Source: Helicobacter heilmannii (lineage in GTDB: Bacteria > Campylobacterota > Campylobacteria > Campylobacterales > Helicobacteraceae). Taken from it: a stretch of 48,069 nucleotides of DNA. The DNA is taken from positions 7,888 through 55,956 of the forward strand of contig NZ_CDMK01000002.1 in NCBI RefSeq assembly GCF_001283065.1, written 5' to 3'. This document shows positions 37,762 through 46,046 of this stretch, piece by piece (positions within the stretch are counted from its first letter, which is position 1; each line of letters starts with the position of its first letter). A program made the translations under genes and the position numbers. The notes beneath the pieces are model-generated. The model was given only the letters and a program-made list of their open reading frames with translations. It ran no database searches and was not told where the DNA came from.

Positions 37762-39283
37762 TGTGTTTTTATTGCTCTTTGGACTGCTCTTTGCCCAGAG
37801 TGTGCCAGAGCTTACCCAAAAGCTAGATAGTCTTAATAAAAAGCTTGAAAAGACAGACAGCATATGGCTACAAAAGTATAAAAACTTTGAGGACTATGGA
37901 AAAATCTCTTTAGAGATCGCTAAAATCCAAAACAGCCTCAAAAAGCTTGATAGCAATAGCTTAGAGGCCAACAGCTTAAAACACAGCCTACAGGCCCTGC
38001 AACACCAAGAAAAGTTATTAGAACCCTACAAGAGCAACCCATTTAAAGGTTTGATAGAAAAGCCCTCCATCGCCAATGTGCCTAATATCAACAGTCCCCT
38101 AGCCATCGTTACGGGCTTGTCCTTCATTAAAGCCATGCACGCCAAACTTGCCGCTCTAGAGCAACATCAAAAGGCACTCGCCCAAATCGTGGCTACGATC
38201 TACGAAGAACTTAAAATCTTGCAAGAACTGCAGAACCTAGAGCCTAGCAAATGGGAAGCCTCCCTATATGCCCAAAAGGTGAAGCAAATTGAATTTGAAA
38301 ACGCGCAGAGTTTATTAAAGGCCAGCCTAGATGCCTATAGCAAGGACATGGAGGAAACCACCCAAGCCATCAAGGCGCAAATCAAAGACCAGTTGTTTAA
38401 ACTATTTTATGTCCTGCTGATTGTGTGTGCGAGCGTGGTTGTGGCGTGGGTGTTAAAGCACCTCAGCCATAAATACCTATACAACGATGAGCGCGCCTAC
38501 ACCATCAACAAAGCCATCAACTTCATCAACGCCAATGTGGTGGTGCTCATCTTCCTTTTTGCCTATTTAGAAAATGTGTCCTACCTTTTTACCATGCTCG
38601 GTTTCGTGGGCGCGGGCTTTGCCATTGCCATGCGCGACTTGTTTATGAGCGTGCTTGGCTGGCTTACCATCATTTTAAAAGGCAGTGTGCATGTGGGCGA
38701 TCGGGTTACGGTGTCTAAGGACACGAGCGTGTATGTGGGCGATGTGCTCGACATCTCTATGCTCTACATCACTTTATTTGAGGCTGTAACGCCCACTACC
38801 TACCTTAAAAACAATGGGCAAGCCGGGCGCATTGTCTTTGTTCCCAATAACTGCATTTTCAATGGCATGCTCACCAACTACAGCCACTTGGGGCTAAAGA
38901 CCATGTGGGACAGTGTGGATTTCTTTTTAACCTTCGACTCCAACCAAGAAAAAGCCCAAGAAATCGCCGCCCAAATCGCCGCCAAGTATTCTAAAGAGTT
39001 TAGTCAAACCACTGCTGTGCAGCTCACTAAAATGCGCACTAAATACGCTCTACGCTCCATTGAGACCGAGCCCAAAGTCTTTTTGATGACAGAAAAGGAC
39101 GGCTTGCGTTTGTATGTGTCCTACCTCACCAACGCCTATGCTACGCTCTCCTTGCGCTCGCAGATCACCAGTGCTATTGTGCAGGCCTTTTTAAAAACAA
39201 ACGATGTCTTTTTAAGCCCCACCCTAAAGGAAATGCAAACAAAACAAGAAAAGCAGAGCGATGCACCAGGCACAGGTGTTTAA
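37748..39283 (+). CDS. MscS-family mechanosensitive channel
   Basis: 511 aa, HP0284-like. A signal-like hydrophobic start (1-18) is followed by a long Lys/Leu/Gln-rich coiled-coil periplasmic region to about 225, then three membrane helices (about 230-330). The MscS pore/beta signature FVGAGFAIAMRDLFMSVLGW continues into LKGSVHVGDRVTV. It should open under membrane tension during osmotic downshock. The ATG at 37748 has AGAAGG seven bases upstream inside the end of aroB; the longer frame only shadows aroB. Confidence 0.9.
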   Translation: MRGFSVFLLLFGLLFAQSVPELTQKLDSLNKKLEKTDSIWLQKYKNFEDYGKISLEIAKIQNSLKKLDSNSLEANSLKHSLQALQHQEKLLEPYKSNPFKGLIEKPSIANVPNINSPLAIVTGLSFIKAMHAKLAALEQHQKALAQIVATIYEELKILQELQNLEPSKWEASLYAQKVKQIEFENAQSLLKASLDAYSKDMEETTQAIKAQIKDQLFKLFYVLLIVCASVVVAWVLKHLSHKYLYNDERAYTINKAINFINANVVVLIFLFAYLENVSYLFTMLGFVGAGFAIAMRDLFMSVLGWLTIILKGSVHVGDRVTVSKDTSVYVGDVLDISMLYITLFEAVTPTTYLKNNGQAGRIVFVPNNCIFNGMLTNYSHLGLKTMWDSVDFFLTFDSNQEKAQEIAAQIAAKYSKEFSQTTAVQLTKMRTKYALRSIETEPKVFLMTEKDGLRLYVSYLTNAYATLSLRSQITSAIVQAFLKTNDVFLSPTLKEMQTKQEKQSDAPGTGV

Positions 39284-39328
39284 CGCCATATGGGGGCTTG
39301 ATGTCTATGCCCGCTTGCCCCGCCTCCT

Positions 39329-39354
39329 CTTTTTAGAAACTACCCTCTAAAAAG
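39329..39354. terminator. Weak inverted repeat after the mscS gene
   Basis: CTTTTTAGA and TCTAAAAAG form a 9-bp inverted repeat with an eight-base loop in the ~180-base gap before the DUF485 gene. The stem is AT-rich and there is no following T run, so terminator function is uncertain. Confidence 0.25.
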
Positions 39355-39460
39355 CGTTACCAATCCCCCCAAAAGTACTGCTTGCCCCGCTTACGCCCTT
39401 AAATTGTGGTGTGTGGTTATCAAATCTAGCTAACATGGTTAAAATTTTTATGGATGTGCA

Positions 39461-39793
39461 ATGGAGAAAGTAATCGCCGAGTTTCGGGCATTTGTGGCGT
39501 TACGCCAACGGGTTTCGTGGGTCTTGGCGGGGGTGGTCTTTGTGTGTTACTACCTATTTGTGCTAGGGATCGGGCTCTTTCCCCAAGTGCTCGCCTACCG
39601 CCTAGGGCCTAGCGCGATCACGCTGGGTATTGTGGCGGGGATGTTTTTGATTGTGCTTTGCATCGCGCTCACGGGGATTTACACTTTTTTAGCCAACGAG
39701 CATTTTGACACCCGCCAAGCGCAAATTTTAGATAAGCTCAAAGAGAGCGGGGCACTGCAGGAGTTGCAAAATGGCACGCATGGCACGCATTAG
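39461..39793 (+). CDS. DUF485 membrane protein (YjcH-like)
   Basis: 110 aa inner-membrane protein with two helices (about 18-45 and 52-85). DUF485 proteins are almost always encoded just before ActP-type acetate symporters, as here, and are thought to assist them. The start is ATG at 39461, with GGA about eight bases before. Its 3' end overlaps actP by 23 bases. Confidence 0.87.
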   Translation: MEKVIAEFRAFVALRQRVSWVLAGVVFVCYYLFVLGIGLFPQVLAYRLGPSAITLGIVAGMFLIVLCIALTGIYTFLANEHFDTRQAQILDKLKESGALQELQNGTHGTH

Positions 39794-41429
39794 TTTGATC
39801 TTTTTAAGCGGGCTTGGTGTCCTTAGCGGGGCTGGGTTAGAGAATATGCAGGTGCATAAACAAGGGTTCAACCACACCGCCGTGGCGATGTTTGCCATCT
39901 TTGTGCTCAGCACGCTATGCATCACCTACTACTCCAGCAAGAAAAGCCAAAGCGCGAGTGGGTTTTACACCGCCGGGGGGAGCATCACGGGGCTACAAAA
40001 CGGCACTGCGATCGCGGGCGACTTTATGAGCGCGGCGAGTTTTTTAGGAATCACCGCCCTAGTCTTTACCAATGGTTTTGATGGCTTGATTTACTCTGTG
40101 GGCTTTTTGGTGGGCTGGCCTATCATTTTATTCTTGATCGCTGAGAAATTCCGTAATCTAGGCAAATTCACCTTCGCCGACATCACCGCCTACCGCCTAG
40201 AAGCCAAGCCCATCCGCATCCTATCGGCTATCTCAGCACTCAGCGTAGTGATCTTTTATTTGATCGCCCAAATGGTGGGGGCAGGCCAGCTTATACAACT
40301 CCTCTTTGGCCTGCCTTATAGCGTGGCGGTGGTCTTGGTGGGAGTGTTGATGATCTGTTATGTTGCCTTTGGGGGCATGCACGCCACCACTTGGGTGCAG
40401 ATCATTAAAGCGATCTTGCTGCTGTTGGGGGCGACCTTCATGGCAGTGATGATCTTATACTTAACCAAGTTTAATCTTAGCCACTACTTTTCCCAAGCGA
40501 TCAAGCACCACCCTAGGGGCGAGGCGATCATGGGCCCGGGGACATTTTTACCCAACACTACGGCGGCGATTTCTTTGGGGCTGGCTTTGATGTTTGGCAC
40601 GGCGGGTTTGCCCCATATTTTGATGCGTTTTTTCACGGTCAAGGACGCAAAAGAGGCGCGCAAATCGGTTTTTTACGCCACGACTTTGATCGGCTACTTT
40701 TATATTTTGACTTTTATCATTGGCTTTGGGGCAATCGCTCTGCTCTACACCCGCCCCGAGTTTGTCGGGCCTAATGGGGTTTATAATGGGGTAAAAAACA
40801 TGGTGGCGATCAATCTAGCAGGCGTGATCGGGGGCAATGTGTTCCTAGGCTTCATTTCAGCGGTCGCCTTTGCTACAATTTTAGCGGTGGTTTCAGGGCT
40901 GGCAATCTCAGGAGCGGGGGCAATCGGGCATGATTTATTCGTGCATGCGATCAAAAATGGGCAATGCGATTCCAAGCTAGAAATGCGCGTCACTAAGGGG
41001 GCAACGATTGCGATCGGGCTTTTGGCGATTGTGCTAGGCTTGGTCTTTGAAAACCAAAATGTCGCCTTCATGGTGGGCTTGGCCTTTGGGATCGCCGCGA
41101 GCGTGAATTTCCCCATTTTATTTTTGAGCATTTATTGGAAGAATCTCACCACGAAGGGGGCTTTTTGGGGAGGGCTCATCGGCTGGCTGGCGGTGGTGGG
41201 GATGGTGGTTTTAAGCCCAAGTATTTGGGTGAAAAGTCTAGGGCACACACACGCCCTCTTTCCTTACGATCACCCCGCCTTGTTTTCCATGCCCTTGACT
41301 TTTATCTTGATCTTTGTCATATCCAAATGCGACAAGAGCCCACGAGCACAGATGGACAGGGCGGGCTTTAGCGCGCAAGATTTTAGGGCACAAAGCGGCG
41401 TGGGCATTTCTAGCGCAAGCACACATTAG
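39771..41429 (+). CDS. actP: Cation/acetate symporter
   Basis: 552 aa sodium:solute symporter of the ActP type, with about 13 hydrophobic helices. [20 protein letters not shown] and the downstream AASFLGI are the typical ActP N-terminal segments, and [15 protein letters not shown] is the classic SSF motif. Likely substrates are acetate or related short carboxylates. The first codons come from a tandem 9-bp repeat (ATGGCACGC twice, 39771-39788), giving two possible starts; AGGAG supports the first. The start of rocF is ten bases beyond its stop. Confidence 0.92.
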   Translation: MARMARISLIFLSGLGVLSGAGLENMQVHKQGFNHTAVAMFAIFVLSTLCITYYSSKKSQSASGFYTAGGSITGLQNGTAIAGDFMSAASFLGITALVFTNGFDGLIYSVGFLVGWPIILFLIAEKFRNLGKFTFADITAYRLEAKPIRILSAISALSVVIFYLIAQMVGAGQLIQLLFGLPYSVAVVLVGVLMICYVAFGGMHATTWVQIIKAILLLLGATFMAVMILYLTKFNLSHYFSQAIKHHPRGEAIMGPGTFLPNTTAAISLGLALMFGTAGLPHILMRFFTVKDAKEARKSVFYATTLIGYFYILTFIIGFGAIALLYTRPEFVGPNGVYNGVKNMVAINLAGVIGGNVFLGFISAVAFATILAVVSGLAISGAGAIGHDLFVHAIKNGQCDSKLEMRVTKGATIAIGLLAIVLGLVFENQNVAFMVGLAFGIAASVNFPILFLSIYWKNLTTKGAFWGGLIGWLAVVGMVVLSPSIWVKSLGHTHALFPYDHPALFSMPLTFILIFVISKCDKSPRAQMDRAGFSAQDFRAQSGVGISSASTH

Positions 41430-41438
41430 GAGGCTTAC

Positions 41439-42377
41439 ATGATTCTAGCGACTTTAACTGCCGAAATTGGGGCGAGCAAACACGGGAGTAGCGTGGGGGT
41501 GCTAAGACTCAAAGAGAGGTTGCTTGAAAAGCACCCTGAGATCAGCGAGCACATGGTTTTGATCCGCCAAAAGCAGTGTTTTTTGGAGGATTTTTTTAGG
41601 TTTGCTAAGAACTTTGAGGATTATTACTTTTTTTGCAAGGACAGCTTGATCCCTAGCATGCGGGCGGTGTTTAAAAAGGGGACTTTCCCCGTGATCCTAA
41701 GTGCCGAACACTCCGGGGCATTTGGGATCATCCAAGCCTTGCGCTCCGTGCATCCAAATAAAAAAATAGGCATTTTATACATAGACGCGCACGCCGATAT
41801 CCACACGGCTTACGACAGTGACTCGGGCAATTTACATGGCATGCCCCTTGGCATGGTCTTAAACAAGGTCCACTCAGGAAAGAATGCCCTAAGTGCTCAA
41901 GAGATCGAATACTGGGAGAGGCTTTGCACCCTAGACTTGCCTAGGGGGGCATTAGAGTTTAACCCTAAACATTTGGTTTATTTTGGTGTGAGGAGCACGG
42001 AGGCTAGCGAGCACAAGATGATCAAAGAGCATGCGATCCCGCTTTTTAGCGTGGCTGAGATTAGAGAGAACATGCCCAGCGTCATAGCGCAAAGTCTTAG
42101 ACTCTTGGAGGGCGTGGATTTGGTGTATTTGAGTTTAGACATTGATGTTTTAGATGGTAAAATCTTTAGCTCTACGGGGGTAAGAGAGAACAACGGACTC
42201 TACCCCGAGGAGTTAAAAAAGCTTTTAAACGGGCTGTTAGTGGCGTTTAAAGAACGCTTGGTGGGCGTGGAGCTCACCGAGTACAACCCCGAGCTTTGGG
42301 ATGGCAAGAACCCCGATGAAGAGGTCATTTGGGGACTATTAGAAGAGGTGGCATGTGTGGTGGGTGGCAAATGTTAG
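41439..42377 (+). CDS. rocF: Arginase
   Basis: 312 aa arginase hydrolysing arginine to ornithine and urea, supplying urease substrate and depriving host cells of arginine. The metal-binding YIDAHADIH (D116, H118, D120) and LSLDIDVLD are present. The usual GGDHS is replaced by A89-E90-H91-S92, as in H. pylori arginase. NLHGMPLG contacts substrate. The ATG follows a perfect AGGAGG at six bases. It overlaps ald by seven bases. Confidence 0.95.
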   Translation: MILATLTAEIGASKHGSSVGVLRLKERLLEKHPEISEHMVLIRQKQCFLEDFFRFAKNFEDYYFFCKDSLIPSMRAVFKKGTFPVILSAEHSGAFGIIQALRSVHPNKKIGILYIDAHADIHTAYDSDSGNLHGMPLGMVLNKVHSGKNALSAQEIEYWERLCTLDLPRGALEFNPKHLVYFGVRSTEASEHKMIKEHAIPLFSVAEIRENMPSVIAQSLRLLEGVDLVYLSLDIDVLDGKIFSSTGVRENNGLYPEELKKLLNGLLVAFKERLVGVELTEYNPELWDGKNPDEEVIWGLLEEVACVVGGKC

Positions 42378-43507
42378 GTTTAGTAAAAGAAAGCATGGAT
42401 GGTGAGTTTAGGGTGGGGCTTGTGCCCCATGATGTGGCGCAAATTGCCTCGCATTTTAAGGTTCTTGTTGAAGAGGGTGCGGGGCTGATGAGTGGCTATA
42501 GCGATGAGGCCTATAAGCGGGCGGGGGCACAGATTGCAACACGCAAAGAGGCATGGGCGCAAAGCATGGTGGTTAAGTGCAAAGAACCTTTAGAGGAGGA
42601 ATATGCCCTACTAAGAGAGGGTGCAACACTTTTTAGCTACCTAGATTTGGCCTACAACAAGCCCCTAGCGCAAATGTTTGTTGATAAAAAAATCACCTCC
42701 ATTTGTACCGAAACCCTAGCTGGGCCCAAGAATAACTACCCCGTACTCGTGCCCATGAGCGTGGTCGCCGGGCGACTGGCCGCGCACTTGGTGCAGCATT
42801 ATTTACTCGCCCTAGAGCATTTGCCGGGCACTTTTGGGCTTGGGGTGCTGCTAGGTGGTTTTGTAGGGCAGGTAGTCGCAAAGGTCGTGGTCGTGGGCGG
42901 GGGCGTGGTGGGCTTAGAGGCGGCCAAATTCTTAAGCCAAGCGGGCGCAAAGGTCGTGGTGCTAGAGCTAGATTCCTTAAAACTGCAGAACCATCCCTAC
43001 ACAGAGCGTTACCATTTAGAAGTCCTAGCCGTACATGAGGAAAATATCAAATACGCCCTAAGTGGGGCGGTGGGGCTTGTAGGAGCGGTCTTGGTTACCG
43101 CCACCAGCACACCTAAAGTCATTTTAAAACGCCATTTGGCCCTCATGCAAAAGGGGGGCGTGGTGGTGGATGTAGCTTGCGATTTGGGCGGGTGTGTGGA
43201 GACGATCAAACAAACTAGCCACTCCGCCCCCGTGTATGTGCAAGAGGGTTTGATCCACTACGGCGTGCCCAACATGCCCGGCGTGGTGGCAAAAACCAGC
43301 TCCATCGCCTACAGCCAAGCTAGCCTGCCCTATTTGCGCTACTTCTTAGAGCATGGCTTAAAGGGCTTTTTGGCCGCCAACACCAAGGAGGTGGCCAACA
43401 CCCTAGGATCTCTTAGTGCCTATCAGGGCTATCTCACCCAAGAGGGCATCGCCAAAGCCTTTAATTTGCCCTTTAAGGACGCGCGCGCCGTGCTAAAAAG
43501 CCTTTAG
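42371..43507 (+). CDS. ald: Alanine dehydrogenase
   Basis: 378 aa NAD-dependent enzyme interconverting L-alanine and pyruvate plus ammonia, HP1398-like. The N-terminus MLGLVKESMDGEFRVGLVP is the AlaDh/PNT signature. VVKCKEPLEEEY carries the substrate lysine. The Rossmann loop lies near VVVGGGVVGLEAAKFL. The frame is open further upstream within rocF, but the family N-terminus starts at the ATG at 42371. Coupled to rocF, it adds ammonia release from amino acids. The 3' end overlaps the convergent Kdo-hydrolase gene by 35 bases. Confidence 0.94.
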   Translation: MLGLVKESMDGEFRVGLVPHDVAQIASHFKVLVEEGAGLMSGYSDEAYKRAGAQIATRKEAWAQSMVVKCKEPLEEEYALLREGATLFSYLDLAYNKPLAQMFVDKKITSICTETLAGPKNNYPVLVPMSVVAGRLAAHLVQHYLLALEHLPGTFGLGVLLGGFVGQVVAKVVVVGGGVVGLEAAKFLSQAGAKVVVLELDSLKLQNHPYTERYHLEVLAVHEENIKYALSGAVGLVGAVLVTATSTPKVILKRHLALMQKGGVVVDVACDLGGCVETIKQTSHSAPVYVQEGLIHYGVPNMPGVVAKTSSIAYSQASLPYLRYFLEHGLKGFLAANTKEVANTLGSLSAYQGYLTQEGIAKAFNLPFKDARAVLKSL

Positions 43508-43985
43508 ATAGCCCCACACAAGCACCTAAGAACAAATAAATGTCTGCCATGCCCACGAACAACACAACTGTGTGGGTTAGGGCCTGGGCCCCAAGCGCGC
43601 CCAAAAACAACCACCCCAGTGCCCGATCGATCAAAAACGCCAAGAGTGCAAAGGCGCATAAACTTGGCAGGGCCAAAGCACCATAGACAAAGCCAAAGGG
43701 CAAAATCCCCAAGGTATCCACAAAGACAAATAAAGTAAAAAGGGCTAAAAAGACATAGGCTCTTTGGGATAAAAAGGGCATGTGGGCGCATTTGGCCATA
43801 AGGGCCCCCACGCTTAAACACAGGCTAAGCGTGCTCACCCCCCCAAAGAGCCCCACCACCACCCCGCTAAGACTAAGACCAAAAAAAGGCACGCTCAAAA
43901 GCCCAAAAGTAGCTACGCTTAAAAGCACATTAGCACAAACAAATACCCACGCCGCTGCACAAAAGGCTAAAAACAACGCGTCCAT
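43473..43985 (-). CDS. Probable Kdo-hydrolase membrane subunit (HP0579-like)
   Basis: 170 aa, almost entirely hydrophobic, with about five membrane helices. Position directly after the sialidase-like gene matches the H. pylori HP0579-HP0580 pair, whose two proteins together remove the outer Kdo sugar from lipid A-core. The assignment rests on gene order and topology rather than a motif. The ATG overlaps the upstream stop by one base (TGATG); a GTG three bases earlier is an alternative. Its 3' end overlaps ald on the other strand. Confidence 0.65.
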   Translation of the reverse strand: MDALFLAFCAAAWVFVCANVLLSVATFGLLSVPFFGLSLSGVVVGLFGGVSTLSLCLSVGALMAKCAHMPFLSQRAYVFLALFTLFVFVDTLGILPFGFVYGALALPSLCAFALLAFLIDRALGWLFLGALGAQALTHTVVLFVGMADIYLFLGACVGLSKGFLARRARP

Positions 43986-45082
43986 CACAGCCCTTTGAGG
44001 TAGGCAAGGTTAAATACCATGTGTGCAATTGCCTTGCGCTCCTTGGTGTAGAGCACATGCACTTGGTTATCAAAGAGCATGACAAAGGGGTAGCTCACCT
44101 CCCCTTTTTGGCTACGATCTAAAATCTTTAAAGGCATGAATGCCCCCGTTTTGGGTTCCAAGCGCGCCAGGCGTAGAGCACCCCTTGCGTTCTTGTGGTG
44201 GGGCAGAGCTTGGTTGTAAATGAGGTACAGCACCCCATTAGCATTAAAGAGGGTGTTTGCGCTATCGTGGTTGCTGAGGTTGTTTAAAAGGGGCTTTTGC
44301 CAGTGCCAAAAGTCCAAACAGCTTTGGGTGTAAAAACGCTCTGTCTTGTAACTTCGATACGCTACAAAGGCACAATGTTGGTAAGGAACGAGACTTGGCT
44401 GGAGTTGCTGCTTTAAAGAGTTGGGCCTTAACAAGAATTGCAGATGGGTGTGGCTGTCAAACTTTAAAAACACAGGGGATTTTTTAGCCAGTTCGTGGTA
44501 AATGGGCAGGACAAAGCCCCCGTCTGTGGTTGGAGTGGGGGGGTTTCGTACCAAGTGGCTGATATTTAAAAGGGGGCTTAAATGTAGGGTTTGCTCATAA
44601 TGCAGGGCTTGGGGCTTGTTGGCAGGCGCGCTTAACACATAGATTTTAGAAGTCGCCCATCCGCCCAAACTCGCCCCCACCACGAACAAATACAATCGAT
44701 TTTGGTGTGTGTAGAGCACGGGGTTGCCTAGGATTTTCACAAACTCATGGGCTTGGTGGCTAAGAGTCCTTGGGTCTAAAAGTTTAAAGGCTTGACTCCA
44801 TTGCCCTGTTTGCGTGTTGTAAAGATTGCCCCAAATACACACATCGCTTTTGGCCTCCTTGCTCCCCCCAAAATAGGCGGCCAGCAGGGTGTGCTTACCT
44901 AGGGCACTCAAGCTCGCTGAATGCACGCTTTGAACTGGCGGGGTGGGCAACAGGGCGGGGGGGCTAAAATGGGGCGTGGTTTTGGTGAGTGTGGGGGGTT
45001 TTATAAAACTGATGGGGGGCTTTGTGGGATTTAAGAGCCAAAACACTCCAAAGAGCATTGCAATAAAGGCAAAAATGTGCAT
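43985..45082 (-). CDS. Sialidase-fold protein, probable Kdo hydrolase catalytic subunit (HP0580-like)
   Basis: 365 aa. An N-terminal membrane anchor (about 1-18) is followed by a Pro/Thr-rich linker and a periplasmic domain with repeated beta-strand segments of a BNR/sialidase-type propeller. H. pylori HP0580 has this design and, with HP0579, trims the outer Kdo residue. A database name of exo-alpha-sialidase would be misleading. AAAGG lies seven bases before the ATG. It is downstream of eptA, so three lipid A/core-modifying genes lie together. Confidence 0.72.
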   Translation of the reverse strand: MHIFAFIAMLFGVFWLLNPTKPPISFIKPPTLTKTTPHFSPPALLPTPPVQSVHSASLSALGKHTLLAAYFGGSKEAKSDVCIWGNLYNTQTGQWSQAFKLLDPRTLSHQAHEFVKILGNPVLYTHQNRLYLFVVGASLGGWATSKIYVLSAPANKPQALHYEQTLHLSPLLNISHLVRNPPTPTTDGGFVLPIYHELAKKSPVFLKFDSHTHLQFLLRPNSLKQQLQPSLVPYQHCAFVAYRSYKTERFYTQSCLDFWHWQKPLLNNLSNHDSANTLFNANGVLYLIYNQALPHHKNARGALRLARLEPKTGAFMPLKILDRSQKGEVSYPFVMLFDNQVHVLYTKERKAIAHMVFNLAYLKGL

Positions 45083-45098
45083 GCCAAACCTTTACACT

Positions 45099-45137
45099 AA
45101 AGCCCCTAGTTTCGCATAAGTTCGCTTAAGGGGCTTT
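45099..45137. repeat. 9-bp inverted repeat between eptA and the Kdo-hydrolase genes
   Basis: AAAGCCCCT (45099-45107) and AGGGGCTTT (45129-45137) can pair into a GC-rich stem with a 21-base loop, overlapping the last codons of eptA. The loop contains a near-duplicate TTCGCATAAG/TTCGCTTAAG. No T run follows on either strand, so it may be a weak terminator, attenuator or processing site. Confidence 0.45.
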
Positions 45138-46046
45138 GTATTCCTGCCCCCCACAAAAAACCCGTTTTCTCTTTGTGTCAAACTTCGGGCTGAATAAATC
45201 CTTGCTCTCCAAATTATCCTTGGTGTGTATGCCGACAATGGGTAACAAAGTGTGGATGAGATCATCGCTCATAAAGGGCTTATGCACCGCTTGTTCTATG
45301 AGTTTGACTTTCTCTGGGTGCTTTTGTTTAAAAGTGCTGGTCACATAAACCATAAAGGGGATTTCCACGCCATAGCTTGAGCATTTATGCCCATAAGTGC
45401 TAGCACTCTGGAAAATGTCTTGGGCATGATCAGACAAATAAAAAATAATCGCATCTTTGCCTTGAAACAACTTAAAAATTTCACTCAACACATGGTCGGT
45501 GTAATAAAGTGAGTTCACATAATCGGCGACAATTTGCTTGTCTTGGTCGTTGTGGGCATGCAAACCTTGGTAGTTGATGTCTTTGGGGGTGAATGTGGCA
45601 TAAGATTTGGGGAAACGCTCCTTATAGAGCAGGTGGCTGCCGATGAAGTGGAATAAAATAAAGTTCCTCGTCTGCAATTTGGGTTTGACCTTGTCGTTAA
45701 AGGTGTCTATGAGCGCGCCATCGTAGAGTTTCTTAAAAGAAATGGGGGTGTAAAACAAATGATCAAAGTGGTGCGCGGTGAGGCTATAGGCGTTGCTTGC
45801 CCCGGGTTCTTCTTGGTTGTCTAACCAAAAGGTGGCATAGCCCGCTAGGTTAAAAATGCTGCCTATGTTTTTTTGTTGGTACCACGGGGTGTTGTGGTTC
45901 TCTGCATCGCCATAATTCAACAGGACCTGAAAAACAGCCATCGTACTCCCAAAGGGAGCGATCACATTGGGAAAAACAAAAAGATTGGATGGTGGTGGGA
46001 CTGGTTGGTTTATATTAGGTTTTGCAAGCAGGGTTGGGGTCAGCAA
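45126..46046 (-). CDS. eptA: EptA lipid A phosphoethanolamine transferase, 3' part (out of frame)
   Basis: 306-codon frame encoding the C-terminal half of the EptA sulfatase-like catalytic domain. It includes NLFVFPNVIAPFGSTMAV, FILFHFIGSHLLYKERFP and the metal-binding FYLSDHAQDI with its Asp-His pair. It lacks the membrane domain and the nucleophile, so alone it cannot work. The frame is open from within the AG repeat region; a TTG at 46046 is not a credible start and has no ribosome site. It is in the -1/+2 frame relative to the 5' part. Together the two parts make a full-length enzyme of about 570 residues. Confidence 0.85.
   Translation of the reverse strand: MLTPTLLAKPNINQPVPPPSNLFVFPNVIAPFGSTMAVFQVLLNYGDAENHNTPWYQQKNIGSIFNLAGYATFWLDNQEEPGASNAYSLTAHHFDHLFYTPISFKKLYDGALIDTFNDKVKPKLQTRNFILFHFIGSHLLYKERFPKSYATFTPKDINYQGLHAHNDQDKQIVADYVNSLYYTDHVLSEIFKLFQGKDAIIFYLSDHAQDIFQSASTYGHKCSSYGVEIPFMVYVTSTFKQKHPEKVKLIEQAVHKPFMSDDLIHTLLPIVGIHTKDNLESKDLFSPKFDTKRKRVFCGGQEYKAP

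Noticed and set aside
43985-45082. Exo-alpha-sialidase function
   Set aside because: The beta-propeller fold fits, but pairing with the HP0579-like membrane gene and eptA points to Kdo removal rather than sialic acid release.
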